Positions 48,445 through 60,796 of a DNA stretch of 64,000 bases are shown here, in pieces. Source of the DNA: Epiperipatus broadwayi (Eukaryota; Onychophora; Udeonychophora; Euonychophora; Peripatidae); assembly GCA_028023455.1 (NCBI GenBank), contig JAQFVV010006294.1, positions 4,493,001-4,557,000 of the forward strand. The letters are read 5' to 3'. Within the stretch, counting starts at the first letter, position 1; every line of letters begins with the position of its first letter. The notes under the pieces were generated by a model. It saw only the letters and a program-made list of their open reading frames with translations, made no database searches and was not told the origin of the DNA. The position numbers and the translations under genes are program-made.

Positions 48445-49985
48445 ACCACTGGGGTTTGAAATTAAAAAATAACTAAAAAATAAGAAAAAATTGGCACTAA
48501 TTATAAGACCTAGAATAAGGCAGAAAATATATATTCTGCGCCCTCTAGTAGTATATATTATTATGTTATGATTATATCATTGAAACTGACCATTTAGTCT
48601 TTTTAACTCAATTTTTTTTAATGAAAAATAATTTTAAAGCCAATGATTATTCTAATATTTAAGTAAAAAAGTTATAGCTATTTAAAAATAATAATAATAT
48701 GTAAAGTATTTGTTGTAAAGGTGGAAATTATAAAATGATTCTCATTAGCACAAAAGTAATGATTTAGATAATATGAGATAAAATCAAGAAATAAAGAATA
48801 TTTTTTTTGTGTGTGTTTAAGCATTAGTCATTTTTGAGCCCATCTTTAAATCAATTTCCATTATACAAAATCATCATGTAGGAAGCTACATTTATGGTAA
48901 AATTAGGTATGTTTTGTTTTTGTTTTTTAAATTTAATTAATAAAAAATAAATTGTCTTTATTTTTCGAAATTTTTTTATATTTGTCAACCATCAGGATGG
49001 TGTTTAAACTAAACGTTGGTGATGCAAAGTTTTAAGAACTTCTACAAGTTAAAATTGCTAAGAATTTTACTTGTACACAATAGAAGCTTACGTTAGAATT
49101 TACTCATTGGGTGTATTTTTAGATTCTGATTTATAAACAAAGTTAAGGAACTGTATTTGCATGAGTTATTATATAAACAAAAAACACTTATTTATAATTG
49201 TTTAATGGAGAAGATATAAATTAATATTAAAGTTTATAGGCTTAATGTATTCGAGGATCCATGCCTCATATTCATAGCCCTCATAAAATGTATAGTAAAA
49301 TATATGCAAATATTTAAATAAGCTAGTGTTACATAGCCCATTTCTTCCACTCTTGAAGCAAGTGTCTTTTCTATTGATAGCATGGATGTTATTATAGTAA
49401 ATTTTTCAGTTAAAATTGTTTATGATGAATTTCTGTGAAGATAGATTTGTGAAATGCTTTTATTGGAATGAGAATAATAAATTGGCAAGAAATGATCCAT
49501 TGATTAGTACACCACTGTCATAGCTCAAATTATTAATTAAATTGAATGGTTTATTGCTTGAGAAAAGTCTAAGAAGTTTGAGCATTGGAAGTGGCCAGCA
49601 CAATTCATGGGCCTTTAGATCCAGAATCCACACTTCACCACTGCATAAAACTAAATGGAGCATTGCTTAGTTCATATTATTAATTATTTGGGAGGTTAAG
49701 AAGCTTATAGCTAAATAGCAGTGGCAAATAAAATATTACAGTAGTCATATAATCTCTATTTGAATTATTTCTCACAGATTAGATAGTTTAAGCTATTGCA
49801 GCAATGATAAAAGAGAAGTGTTAAAATAACTTGAAAAGGGATTTTTATCACTGATCAAACAGAATCTAATGCAATAGAATGGAGTATACATAATTTTTTT
49901 TATTAATGAATTGATTTTCTTTTATTATAATTACTGAAGTATGCAATCATAAAAAATATATATATATTATTTTTTTATTTTTTAG

Positions 49986-50139
49986 TTACGTGTTGTGACT
50001 CGTAATACTCCTGTGATGATTACTACCCGTTATGTTACTTTATTCAATGGAGAAATAGATAATCGAATAACTGATGGGGAGACTAAGTACGCATGGGAAA
50101 AAAATGGATGGTCTTCATGTAGTAAAAGTTGTGGTTCAG
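49986..50139 (+). CDS. ADAMTS exon: end of spacer and start of TSP1-2
   Basis: The exon lies between TTTTTTAG and gtaata. It reads LRVVTRNTPVMITTRYVTLF then GEIDNRITDGETKY, closing the spacer. TSP1-2 then begins with AWEKNGWSSCSKSCGSG. CSKSCG fits the O-fucosylation motif. The final base (g) completes a Gly codon with the next exon. Confidence 0.94.
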
Positions 50140-50465
50140 GTAATATTTGCATTCTTACATTTTTTGATAACTTAGCACTGAATGAAAAAAAAATGTTTCT
50201 GTCTTAAAGTGTGTGTTGTCCTTGGAAATAAATAATCATTATGTAAACACCTCAGAAGATGTATATATATAAATAAAATATTATCCAGGTATATCCATGT
50301 ATAATTTATTGAAAAAAATATATATAAACCCACATTTCAAACTGGGTAACAAATATAAATTAATTGTAGAAGTGCTGTAAACACTGAAGTATAACAATAA
50401 TGAATGTTCTGTTAATAGAAAATAAAAATAATAATTACGATAAATTATTTAGATTAATGAATTTT

Positions 50466-50923
50466 AATTGAAAGGTTGTTAGTCTTTCACATGTGCCTAC
50501 CATTGTCTCTCAGACAGTCAATCAGATTTTAAACAGCTGTCTTAAGAATGATCAGGCCTTGACACATGACAGAGATTTTGATAAGAAAAGGATGATACCA
50601 ATCTTTTCTCTACTTAACTTTTTATATATATATATAAGCCAGTCTTAAGCATCTTGGCCTGAAAGCTTGAAAATATAAACGTATTCATTTATTACTCACT
50701 GAGTTTTTAATTTATGATATTTTCAAGCTTTCAGGCCAAGATGCTTAAGACTGGCTTATATATATAAAAAGTTAAGTAGAGAAAAGGTTGGTATCATCCA
50801 TTTCTTATCAAAATCTCTGTCATGTGTTAAGGCCTGATCGTTCTTAAGACAGCTGTTTAAAATCTGATTGGCTGTCTGAGAGACAATGGTAGGCGCATGT
50901 GAAAGACTAGCAACCTTTCAATT
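50466..50923. repeat. fold-back element, family C, 458 bp
   Basis: Arms of about 210 bases (50466-50678 and 50709-50923) are close reverse complements. Outer ends read 'aattgaaaggttgttagtct' and its near complement. The inner arms carry 'aagccagtcttaagcatctt' and 'gcctgaaagcttgaaaat'. The centre includes 'ctcactgagt'. The core is shared with 38870-39409; the outer arms differ. It is non-coding. Confidence 0.92.
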
Positions 50924-51070
50924 ATTACTAATTTAATAACAACATGCAATTTAGACAAATGTTATTAATGAGTTTTGTTGTTTTTTTACATTTTTTGATA
51001 CAATGTTGGCCTTTTAAAGATCTCAGTGGCTTCTCTGATCTGACATTATTGGAGAGTGTCTCTTCTGGAT

Positions 51071-51140
51071 AGTAGTAGTCTTGTATTAGAAAAAGCAATA
51101 CTATGAGTAGTAGTCTTGTATTAGAAAAATCAATACTATG
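51071..51140. repeat. 35-bp tandem duplication
   Basis: Two adjacent 35-base copies (51071-51105 and 51106-51140) starting 'agtagtagtcttgtattaga' differ at one base. Confidence 0.95.
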
Positions 51141-51723
51141 AAGAGATAGTTCTGATGATGAGTGTTTTTTAGCTGCATTAATATGTTTGTCTCTTCTAGC
51201 TTTGATGCAATGATTACTCATGCCCATATAGGAAGCTTTATAAATGTTACATGGAATTTGGTAAACTCCATGTGCTTCAAGAAGGATAAAGTCTTTAGAC
51301 TTTGTTATAATACAATGAATTTTTTGGTAAGTGGTATGTATATTATCTTTATATTATAATATTTTAATATATCCAATATTAGCTATAGTTCCTTTTATAT
51401 AAGAAATACAAATTCTAATAGTTGTTTCTTCTTTTTGTTTTTATTTTTATTGTTTAGGGTTTGAATTAAGGCTGTGTATTGTTTTATTATTATAACCATT
51501 AGCTGATAAAATATTGTTTATATGATTTATTTCATCTTCCCCAAATTTGATTTATTTGAAAGAAGGTTAATAGCTCTAATGAATACTGTTTTTCAACCGA
51601 AAAGATTTGAGCTGGATGATTTTATTATTAAATTTAATACAGAAAATGTCAAAATTTATGTATATTTTTTTTTTAATGAAATAATTTTATTTATAGTTTA
51701 ATGAATCTTATTTTGTTTTCCAG

Positions 51724-51853
51724 GAGAACAGTCAATGAAGTATTTATGCAAAAATCACGACTCTGAAAATTCAGTTGATAAAAAGTTTTGTAATAATTTG
51801 AAGAGGCCAAAGGAACAAAAACGTACATGCAATTCCTTTGCTTGTCACTTCAA
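51724..51853 (+). CDS. ADAMTS exon: TSP1-2
   Basis: The exon follows TTTCCAG and precedes gtaaga. It reads GEQSMKYLCKNHDSENSVDK through FCNNLKRPKEQKRTCNSFAC then HF. The 'R.C....C...P....C....C' layout is that of a thrombospondin type 1 repeat, and it closes the repeat opened in the previous exon. Two leftover bases (aa) join the next exon as a Lys codon. Confidence 0.93.
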
Positions 51854-53202
51854 GTAAGAAGTTTTGTGTCTAATGTTAATAATTTAACATAGAAACATTA
51901 AAGACATATTTTTTTCGTTTATATTTAATTGTTTAAATATATATATTAAGGATTATTTATCTATAATTTTTTAATCAGTTGAATTTTTACTTTGATTATT
52001 AATTACCAGACTGACATTTTATATATGTACTTGCAGGAATTTGATCAATGATCATGTGTGTATATATATAGGCGGGTCCTCAACTTTCATATCTAATTGG
52101 TTTCTGAAATATGTATGAAAGCTGAAATGTACTGAAAGTAAAGCAGTGTAAAAAAAAAACATCAAAAAGGGTTTTTAAAATACAGTACAGTACATATATT
52201 TATTTTTTAGTATCTGATGTTTTATTTGTAAATTTGTCGAGAATTCTTGTTTTTCACTACTGAACATATTGTCGATCTGTTTAAATTATACAATGACCAA
52301 TTGAAGCAAACGATTGGCTGCTTTCAGAACATCTGACACAATAAAAAAAAATCTAACAGACGTGTGAATGATTACCTTTTTCATTTACTAATGAGGGTAA
52401 CAAATTTTTAAGCAAAAAATATTTCTGTAGTAATTTTTTACAAACCCTAGTTAATTTTTCTATCAGACCGAAAGCGTTGTTTGCTATTTAAACGAGATTG
52501 TAATCTGTAAACGGAAAAAAATTCTAGATAATCTATTATAATACAAACAATAATTATTTTATTTTGTTTAATAAGAAAAAAAATACCCCCTCTACTTATT
52601 CTAGCATTTTATTAACTAGAAACACAAAACAATAATTTAAGTAGAAAATTCCACCACATTGATATTTAATAATATTAAATTACAACAATAATTTTCCATG
52701 CACTTAAAAAATAATAAACTTAAAATATGTACATTGCAGTTTATACTACATATATATTGTGATGGTTTATTATATTCCCTGTACCTTATATTTGTTGAGT
52801 ACCACCAGTCTGATGGAGCAAACTGGAACTTAATTTCTCAATTAGATGTTAACCTAAACGAGGCATTATTGAAGAATACAATAGCATAAAAACTTTATTA
52901 AATTTACTAAGCTTTTATCTTTAAACCATAGAAATTCTCAAAATTTTAACTTACCCTATTTTAAATATGATCTATTTAGCAGTGAAATTTATTTATCAAT
53001 TTTTTTAACAAAAAAAAACTTACAGGTAATTACGATTGCAATTTCAACAATAGCTTTCCTTATCTCTAATATTAATCGACTATTAAAGTTTATACCCCAA
53101 ACCATCAATATTTTTAATTCTATATAATGGAAGCTATCACATTGAATTTACAATTTATAATGCATCCTTAATATAAATTTTAACTAACCTTAGTAATAAA
53201 TA

Positions 53203-53325
53203 CACATCATATGATCATCATTTTTTATGCTTGCTCATAACTGTTATTATAACAGGCAAAAACTCTCTATATGTATTGCTTGCACTAAGTGGCAATACGT
53301 ATAGAGAGAGTTTGCCTGTTTTAAT
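53203..53325. mobile_element. fold-back family A, minimal copy with 14-bp target duplication
   Basis: A 123-base insert lies between two copies of CTTAGTAATAAATA (53189-53202 and 53326-53339). It carries the family A end 'ttatgcttgctcataactgt' and a hairpin of about 29-base arms around 'ttgcactaagtg', with 'aactctctatatgtattgc' and its complement. This is the clearest boundary evidence for the family. Confidence 0.85.
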
Positions 53326-54959
53326 CTTAGTAATAAATATCATAGTTATATATATATGATATAAAGTGTATATAGATTTTTTTATATAGTTGAAATCTTT
53401 TTCTTTTAAAATGTTCCAAAGCAGATTAAAAAAAATGTTTATACTTACAGTCTTTGCTGACAACTAATTAGAAAACACATGTTTAAATGTAAGAGCTCTT
53501 TTGTCAAATTTTAGTTCAAAATATGCATATTTTATAACTATTTTTGTTTCTTCTTTCCTTGAGCAACTCAGACAAATTATATACAGCAGTTAATAGATGA
53601 TTCCTGGAGTCATCAGTCTAAACCTTGTCATGTTTCTTCCCAAAATTAAAACTCAGGTTTTTATTTTTCTTTGAAAAGTAAGTTTGACCAGGAGGATTCA
53701 TATTACACTTTCTGAAATTATTGAAGATTAGATGAGTGCGATCTTTAGTAAGTTATTAAATTACTCCCTTTTTTTGCAAGTTAAAAAAAAAATATTTTTT
53801 TTTTAAGTTCAGCCAAATCTTTTTTTTTAGTACTGCCTCTGCATGTAGTTAACCAGAAATGATTTGGAAAATCTTTTCTCTTCATTTTTTGTAATACTGT
53901 CCAATCAAAAGCCATTCTTATATCTGCACTAATTATTTAATTAACTAATTAATTAATAGATAACCAACATTCCAATCTTTTACAATTTTTTTTTTTTAAA
54001 CTTTGGAGATCTCATTGTTATATATCATCAATAGATAACCATTACTTGGTGTGTGTGTGTGTGCTTTTTGATACAATTTATCTATTAACTTTTAATTACA
54101 TTGTAAATATTTTTTTATTTATTTAATTAAAACCTAAAAATAAAATACTTATTTGATATATATATATATTTTTAAAAACATATTTGTTAAACAATATTTT
54201 TTTTTATATATGACTATATCAACATATATATACTCACATACTTAGAGAATTCCCTTTATTTTCATTTAATAATGAATGTCCATTTAATAATTTTTACTCA
54301 CTTTTTTCTCTCTAAACCTTGTCGACTGTCTTTCCTATTATATTAATTAATGGCACTTATGCATTTCTCAGGTCTGCTATGCTTTTTCACATTCATATCA
54401 ATCTGTTGATAATTTTCTAATCTTGTGATCTGACCAAGTAACTTGTACACTTGAATCTTGTACAAATTTAAAATGATAAATTCATTAAAACGGACAATGT
54501 GTACATGATTTACAAAATTATCAGCAGTCTGAATATGTAAGTGAAAAGACATAGCAGTTCTAATACATGACAAAAATTGCATCAGATTAAATCTAACAAT
54601 GCTAGAAATATAAATTTCACAAAAAGAAATATAAAATATGACATGGAATATTAATTTCTAACAATATTAAAAATATTAATTTCAATCAAAAATCAATCTT
54701 AAAAAGTACATTTTTAACAATAGTAAAAATATTGATTTGATATAAAAAATGTGAAATATGACTCACCATTATGCAATTCCCAAATCTTATTTTAAAAATT
54801 GATTTATGTGATATGCTATTATGCAATTCCCAAATGTGACTTTAAATACGGACCAAATACTCACTAAATTACAAAATACCCTAAAACATTACAAAAAAAC
54901 CATAAAATATACACATACGGTACTTACTGTGTAATATATAACAGGAATTGTTGCAATGA

Positions 54960-55425
54960 AACAATCAATTTGTCTTTTACTTTATTTTAAGTGGATAATG
55001 TTTTTTCCCAAAATGGAGACTAAAAGTAAAATGTTTATTTTTCTCGAAATACACACTTACTTTACATGTGATTGTATTTCTGGTTCACATGAAAATGATC
55101 ATATCTGGCATTTCGTAATTCAGCATTTTTATAGGCCTTCCAACAGTCAGAATAAATCGTCGATTCTTCTTTTACATTTTGTTTGACGGCTTCCATGAGA
55201 GTTGCCACTGTTCTATCATTAATTGTCATGATAAACACTTGTCAGCCTCTCTGCATAAGCCACCAAACATCCACTGTTCAGGAAGAATTTGTCTATCTTG
55301 GTTTTCCTTTTTGTAAAAAGGTTCTTGTCAATTTCGACAATTTTGTTAGGGCCTCCAATTTTATGTTTTCTTGAAAATATAAAACACCATTCATTTCAGA
55401 AGTGGGTAGATTCTAAATTGTCATC
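54960..55425 (-). pseudogene. Merlin (IS1595/ISXO2-like) transposase relic
   Basis: The reverse strand reads KIGGPNKIVEIDKNLFTKRK (about 55310-55370), then in a shifted frame TINDRTVATLMEAVKQNVKE (about 55160-55225), TIYSDCWKAYKNAELR (about 55110) and YDHFHVNQKYNHM (about 55060). This matches the order of the ISXO2-like DDE domain of Merlin transposons: 'VEIDE..F..RK', 'V.DRT..TL...I', 'I.SD.W.AY', 'VNH...F'. The last catalytic Glu region is missing and there is a frameshift. Terminal repeats were not found. Plus-strand frames here are shadows. Confidence 0.8.
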
Positions 55426-57048
55426 ATTTTGTACTGTTTTTTTTTTAAAAAAAAGAAATGGACTATTAATCAGGAAATTATGAAAATGAAATCAAAATGA
55501 AAAGTACATATATTCTCTTAAAACTACGAATACAAGTGGAAGTAAAATCATTGAATCAAAACCACGAATACAAATGTAGTAAAAAATAGTTTAAAAATAC
55601 AATTGACAGCATTAAAGATCTTGTCAGAGTGAAATCTGGACAATAACTGACAGTGTAAAATTATCACCAAAAAACACGTTATTGGACAAAATCGAATGAA
55701 ATCGCAAGGGTTTATTTGATATAATCACAAGGTTACACATTTATCACAGATGTGAAAAGGTATACCATCTTTTCTACATTGCAGAACTAATACATAAGTA
55801 CCAATATAACCTTTCTATGCACTACATATGGTTTCAAACCATTAATTTGAAATACATTATTTCAATATATAAGTACCTGTGACAAAAATGGATGTGACAT
55901 GGAGAAGAACTAGTGACTAATAGTCCATGAGAAAATGAGAATCATTACATAAAAGTATGCAAAAATCAAAAGTATGAAATGTGTACCATATAGAGAATTG
56001 TATAAAAGTAGAGAACTGCCTGTGTATATATATTAGATAATAGACAAATCATGTAAGAGAATACTGAAGCAAACAATCAACCTCATGAGCTAACATTAAT
56101 TTATTACATCTGGATCATTGTTAAAGAATTTTAAATAAATACTATTGTAATTGAACTGGATAGTGTTTTTCTTATGTGGATAACATGATTTTTTATATAC
56201 ATACTCTTAAAGTTTATCATTAAAAAATTGTAAGCAATCATCTTTTATCTGTGAAAATATGCAAATAAATATATAAATAAACTTAGTTAAAACTAATGCT
56301 GCAGCTAATTAATTTAAGACTGTTAATTTATAACATTTTTTTTTAATATGTTATGTTTTTAATCATCTTTAGCAATCTATTTTTTCTATGCTATTTTGTT
56401 TTTAATAATTTTGAATACTAAAAATGTTTTACCAATCAAACTGTGTATTTTATTCCTGTCTTTTTTTTTTTTCAGTTGTAATTATTTGTATGTCATCATA
56501 TCCTAATTTACAAATTTTTGGTATCATAAATATATTAATTTTACGAAAGTCTCATTTTTACTAATAATTGTTAGGCAGTATGCTGTGCAGTTTAGTGCAG
56601 GTAGGAATCAAAAAAGTAAAAGTTTTCAGTTGAGGAAATAATATATATATAATTTTGATATTGACTGAAATTATTGAGCTTAACTTTGGTGCTTAAACAT
56701 CATCTGAATTTTTAATAATACACTGTATAGTTCATTTTTCTTTCAGTTTAACTAATGGAAAGTGGAAGCTCTTATTATCAAGCTTTGGAAAGGAAATAGT
56801 TAATAGTAGTACTGTATATAATTTTTATTTCAATTGCAATTCATTTCTTGAAACTATTGATATTTCATTTCCTGAAACTGTTGATCAAATATTTTTGCTT
56901 AATCACATTATCTTGTTATTCTGTATATACATTCAGACGTATGGTAGCATATATACTGTCACTAAATTGTAAGTTGTTCTATTTATAATTATCTTGTTAA
57001 TTAAAATGGATTATTCTCCTGTACATGAGGAGTCAGAATGACTAAATG

Positions 57049-57395
57049 TCAACATGTGTCAGATGACAACCTTGGCACTAACATGGGCTTTGAACATTTC
57101 ATCATCAGATTTTCAATGAAATGGAAGGCTGAAGAGTTGTCAGCTGGAGTAATTTGAAGCCTGTCTATTAAAATATGAAGATTGGCTATCTTAATATAAA
57201 GCTGAGCACTGATTGTATATATGTGTGGAGATAGTAATCTGGACCAATTGATGATTGCTGGTTTAGCATGAAATGCGTATATTGGTGATTATTGATATTT
57301 TCAACATGTGTGTGATCAGGTGGGTCAGCAATATGAGATGGCTTGGAGAGTTGAGGGTCGTGTGAAAGTCTGAGTTCAAGTCCCACATACATTAC
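57049..57395. repeat. fold-back family B, half copy
   Basis: It matches the right arm of the complete family B element, from 'caacatgtgtcagatgacaa' to the tRNA-like end. The end reads 'gtgggtcagcaatatgagat' and, about 35 bases later, 'gtctgagttcaagtcccaca', which is A-box- and B-box-like. There is no left arm. Confidence 0.8.
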
Positions 57396-57458
57396 GTATA
57401 TATATATATGCATGCAGATTTAAGCTTGTATAGTGTATTAATTTACTTGTTAATTAAA

Positions 57459-57576
57459 ATAAAATACTAGTTTTCTACTTCCCCTTAAGTGAAGCTTAAG
57501 TTCTCCGAAAGCGCTTAGCCATATAACTTTTAATAATACTTTGCAAGCTTCACTTTTTGCATAAAGCGCAGGTAAA
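57459..57576. mobile_element. 118-bp insertion flanked by 16-bp direct repeats
   Basis: TTACTTGTTAATTAAA occurs at 57443-57458 and exactly again at 57577-57592. The insert includes 'agtgaagcttaagttctccg', 'aaagcgcttagc' and 'gcaagcttcact', so its ends partly pair. No family is recognised. It may be a small SINE or MITE. Confidence 0.7.
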
Positions 57577-57778
57577 TTACTTGTTAATTAAAGTAAATGT
57601 ATTATATCTTTTTTAAAAATATTGTTAGTATTACTGGCCTTGATTTGTAAATAGTAATCTACTTCCATAAAACAAACATTATTGACATGTGTTATTAATT
57701 ATTGAAGAATATTTAAAAATAGTTCCTAAATTAATAAAATTATTAACGTATCTATATAATTCCGTTATATCATAAAAT

Positions 57779-58625
57779 AGACAAAACTCTCCATACAGTA
57801 ATGCCACTCAGTGCAAGCCAGAGTAATCAGTGGATGTCAGAAGACTTGTGCATAAAATCTCTATCTAGTGCCTACTCATCCAATATCTTCAGACTAGTTT
57901 CTAGCTTGTGGCTTTTGTCAGTGAGGAGCTTTGGATCTGAGAGCACTGCACCTAGATCTTAGGATAAATGTAATCCTCCAGCTGCCATGTTTTATCTCTA
58001 CTTAACTACAAAACTGTGAGTCTAAAATTGAAAATACAATATTTTCAATCCAAGCTCATTAGCTTACATAGTCATATAGGTCTGAACTCAGTTCAGTATC
58101 CATACATTTTGGTGTATTTTACAGTTATGAGCAAGTATAAGAAATGGTTATCATATGATGTTTAGTGGTTTAATACCAAACCTGCCTAAGATGATAGTGG
58201 TGGCTATGGTTATTAAAGAACGAAAGACACCAAAATGTATAGATACTGAACTGAGTTCAGACCTATATGACAATATAAACTAATGAGCTTGGATTGAAAA
58301 TATTATTGTGTTTTCAATTTTAGACTCATAGTTTTGTAGTTGAGTAGAGAAAAAACGTGGCTGCTGGAGGGTTGCATTAGATCCTAAGATCTAGTTGCAG
58401 TACTCTTGGATCCAAAGCTCTTCACTGACGAAAGCCACAAGCTAGAAACTAGTCTGAGGATATTGGATGAGTAGGCACTAGATAGGGATTTTATGCACAA
58501 GCCTTCTGGTATCCATTGATTACTCTGGCTTGCACTGAGTGGCACTATTGTATGGAGAGTTCTGCCTGTTTTAATAACAGTTATGAGCAAACATAAGAAA
58601 TGGTGATCATGTGATGTTTAGTGGT
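57779..58625. mobile_element. fold-back element, family A, complete, 14-bp target duplication
   Basis: An 847-base insert lies between two exact copies of TTATATCATAAAAT (57765-57778 and 58626-58639). The arms pair from 'actctccatacagtaatgcc' inward through 'ttgtgcataaaatc', 'agctgccatg' and 'tctgaactcagttcagtatc' near the centre. The right terminus adds 'aagaaatggtgatcatgtga', also found at 9430 and, inverted, at 53210. It is non-coding. A reverse frame of 68 codons inside it is a shadow. Confidence 0.88.
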
Positions 58626-58720
58626 TTATATCATAAAATGTAAAAACTATGATAATTCTATCACTGAAATTGAATAAATACAATCTTAATACATTAAAGT
58701 TATTTACTAATATTATAAAT

Positions 58721-58836
58721 GTTTTCTCCATATATGAAATGGTATTAGTATTGCCTTTAATTTCTTTTATCATAAAATGTTTTCTCCATATATGAAATGG
58801 TATTAGTATTGCCTTTAATTTCTTTTATCATAAAAT
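58721..58836. repeat. exact 58-bp tandem duplication
   Basis: Two identical 58-base copies (58721-58778 and 58779-58836) start 'gttttctccatatatgaaat' and end 'atcataaaat'. The lack of differences suggests a recent event, or an assembly artefact. Confidence 0.97.
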
Positions 58837-59606
58837 GGTATATATATTTTTTTTCATTTGAATATGTATAATTAATTAAAAAATTAAAAATGGACTTCTA
58901 ATGTAAGCACAAAAGCAGTCTGGCAAGATTTGAAAAACTAATTTAGTAGCTTTAATAATAATATCTACTATAATTAAATGTGACCTGTAGCAGCAGTTGA
59001 CTGTCTTTAAATCAGTGTAAACATATTACTTCCTTTATTTATTACTTAATTTGTATAATTTATATATAATATATAAATTAAATTTCTACAATATAGAGTT
59101 TTTCATACTGAATATAAATATGCAGATAGTTATTAGTCAATAAATGCACATACTTAATAATATTAAATAATTTGAAAATATTACTATTTTTGTTTATATA
59201 TCTCTAGTAATAAATTGGGACATATATTTCCATTTTATATAATGAAATTATGCAAATTAAATTTTGTCAAATAGAATTATACATAAATTTCATAATTAAA
59301 ATAACAAATGACACAGATTTCATTTCTTTACAATTCATTATTTTATCAATTCTTTGTTCTATTTTTCTGATTGTTATCTCACTATGTATTGTCTCATTTA
59401 ACAATATGGCATAGCTTTTATTTAGAACTTCTTTCAGATTTGTTGAAAGATAGTAATGGTAATGTTTCCTTCTATATATCCTAAATCTGTCTTATTAATA
59501 TTACATTAATTCATACTGGAATTATTTCCTACAGTATTTTTCTAGAAATGTTTAATATTATATTGCTTAATACTTTAAAGCAAAGACTATAAATAATCAC
59601 TAAAAA

Positions 59607-59900
59607 TCAAAGTCATATATCAGGACTCAATTTTTAAGCTTGTAAATAAAAAATAAAGAGCACTGCTAATTTGCTCTAACAAGCTTTATTGATAAATGCC
59701 AGCCATCCTAGGACCTCACTGAGGAGTACCAAAGCATGAAACCATTGGTCTGATGCTAAGAAGTGGTTTTCAAGATAGAGATTTTTAAATGCTTTGTTTG
59801 GCTGGCATTTATCAATAAAGCTTGTTAGAGCAAATTAGCAGAGCTCTTTATTTTTTATTTACAAGCTTAAAAATTGAGCCAAGTGATATATGACTTCGAT
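59607..59900. repeat. hairpin, about 95-base arms
   Basis: The arms at 59607-59704 and 59800-59900 are near-perfect reverse complements, for example 'gctctaacaagctttattga' / 'tcaataaagcttgttagagc'. The spacer is about 95 bases. The right arm ends where the hAT-type insertion begins. Confidence 0.93.
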
Positions 59901-59909
59901 TCTTTAAAT

Positions 59910-60796
59910 CAGTGGTCTTCAACCTTTTCACACCTGCGGACTGGTAAAAGTAAGGATAAGATTTCGCGGACCAGCAGAAGTTTACAGATAAATTTTTATT
60001 TGGGGGGGGGGTTGAGAAATACGTTGTCAACACTGAGACAAAAGATAGACACCAAAGTTATTTTTTGTTTGTTTTTATTTTTAAAAAAAGATAACAGAAA
60101 TTGGTTTTAAAAATAAAAGTTTTAGTATTTTAACGGTATACAAATAAAGCCTAAAAAAAATATTGCCTTATAGGCCAAAAAAAAGTGGGCGTATTTTTAA
60201 ACAAAAAAAAAAGAAAACGAAACTTGAAAAAGTCAAAAGTTTTGATCTTACTATATTTTGGGATGGTGGGGTGTATTGAGAAATACTTTGCAAAAGTTAG
60301 AAACAGAACTTATTTTTTGGTTTTTATTTTTAAAAAAAGGTAATAAAAATTGATTTCCAAAATAAATAAAAAAAAATAGCCTTATAGCCAAAAAAAAACA
60401 CTAAAAATAAAATATTAAAAGAGAGAGTAGAAAAAATTTAAGAGATCAAAAAAAGTCACGTTTCATTTTATTGTTTTAACAACTCTGACAAGCAGCCATG
60501 ATTGGCTATCAAAAGGCAACTGGAGTTTGTGTAATAAAAAACTTTCTACCCCCCCCCCGCCCCCATAAACATCTGTGATAAATAGAAAAACAAATTAATT
60601 TATGTGTGATTGATTAGATTTTGTGGTATTTTTGTTCTGTTTCTTTTTTTTTAATAAATGTGATGAAAAAATAAATAAAAATTGTTCATATTAATTAAAA
60701 GTTTAAAATCTTATTATTTTGTTATTATAAGCTTTCTTGCAGTCTAGCTGCGGACCGACAGACAACTTCTGCGGCCCCGGTGTTTGAAGACCACTG
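59910..60796. mobile_element. hAT-type non-autonomous transposon (MITE)
   Basis: Terminal inverted repeats CAGTGGTCTTCAA (13 bases exact) lie inside an exact 8-base target duplication, CTTTAAAT (59902-59909 and 60797-60804). The terminal CAGTGG and 8-base duplication are typical of hAT elements. Both ends have a 'ctgcggac' motif. The 887-base interior has A-rich runs, G runs and no transposase frame. Confidence 0.92.

Larger units (their letters stand above)
42580..49985 (+). other. ADAMTS intron, 7.4 kb, with antisense ORF
   Basis: GTAAGA donor and TTTTTTAG acceptor. It holds a family B fold-back copy, another hairpin and a long minus-strand ORF. I see nothing supportable in 42700-45400 or 48600-49970. 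Confidence 0.75.
50140..51723 (+). other. ADAMTS intron, 1.6 kb
   Basis: GTAATA donor and TTTCCAG acceptor. It contains the family C fold-back (50466-50923) and a 35-base tandem duplication (51071-51140). The rest shows nothing. Confidence 0.85.

Noticed and set aside
54956-55483. three plus-strand frames of 63-76 codons
   Set aside because: The reverse strand carries Merlin transposase motifs; the plus frames are shadows.
21581-58639. CRISPR array or bacterial features among the repeats
   Set aside because: No evenly spaced short repeats with unique spacers; the sequence is clearly an intron-bearing animal gene.
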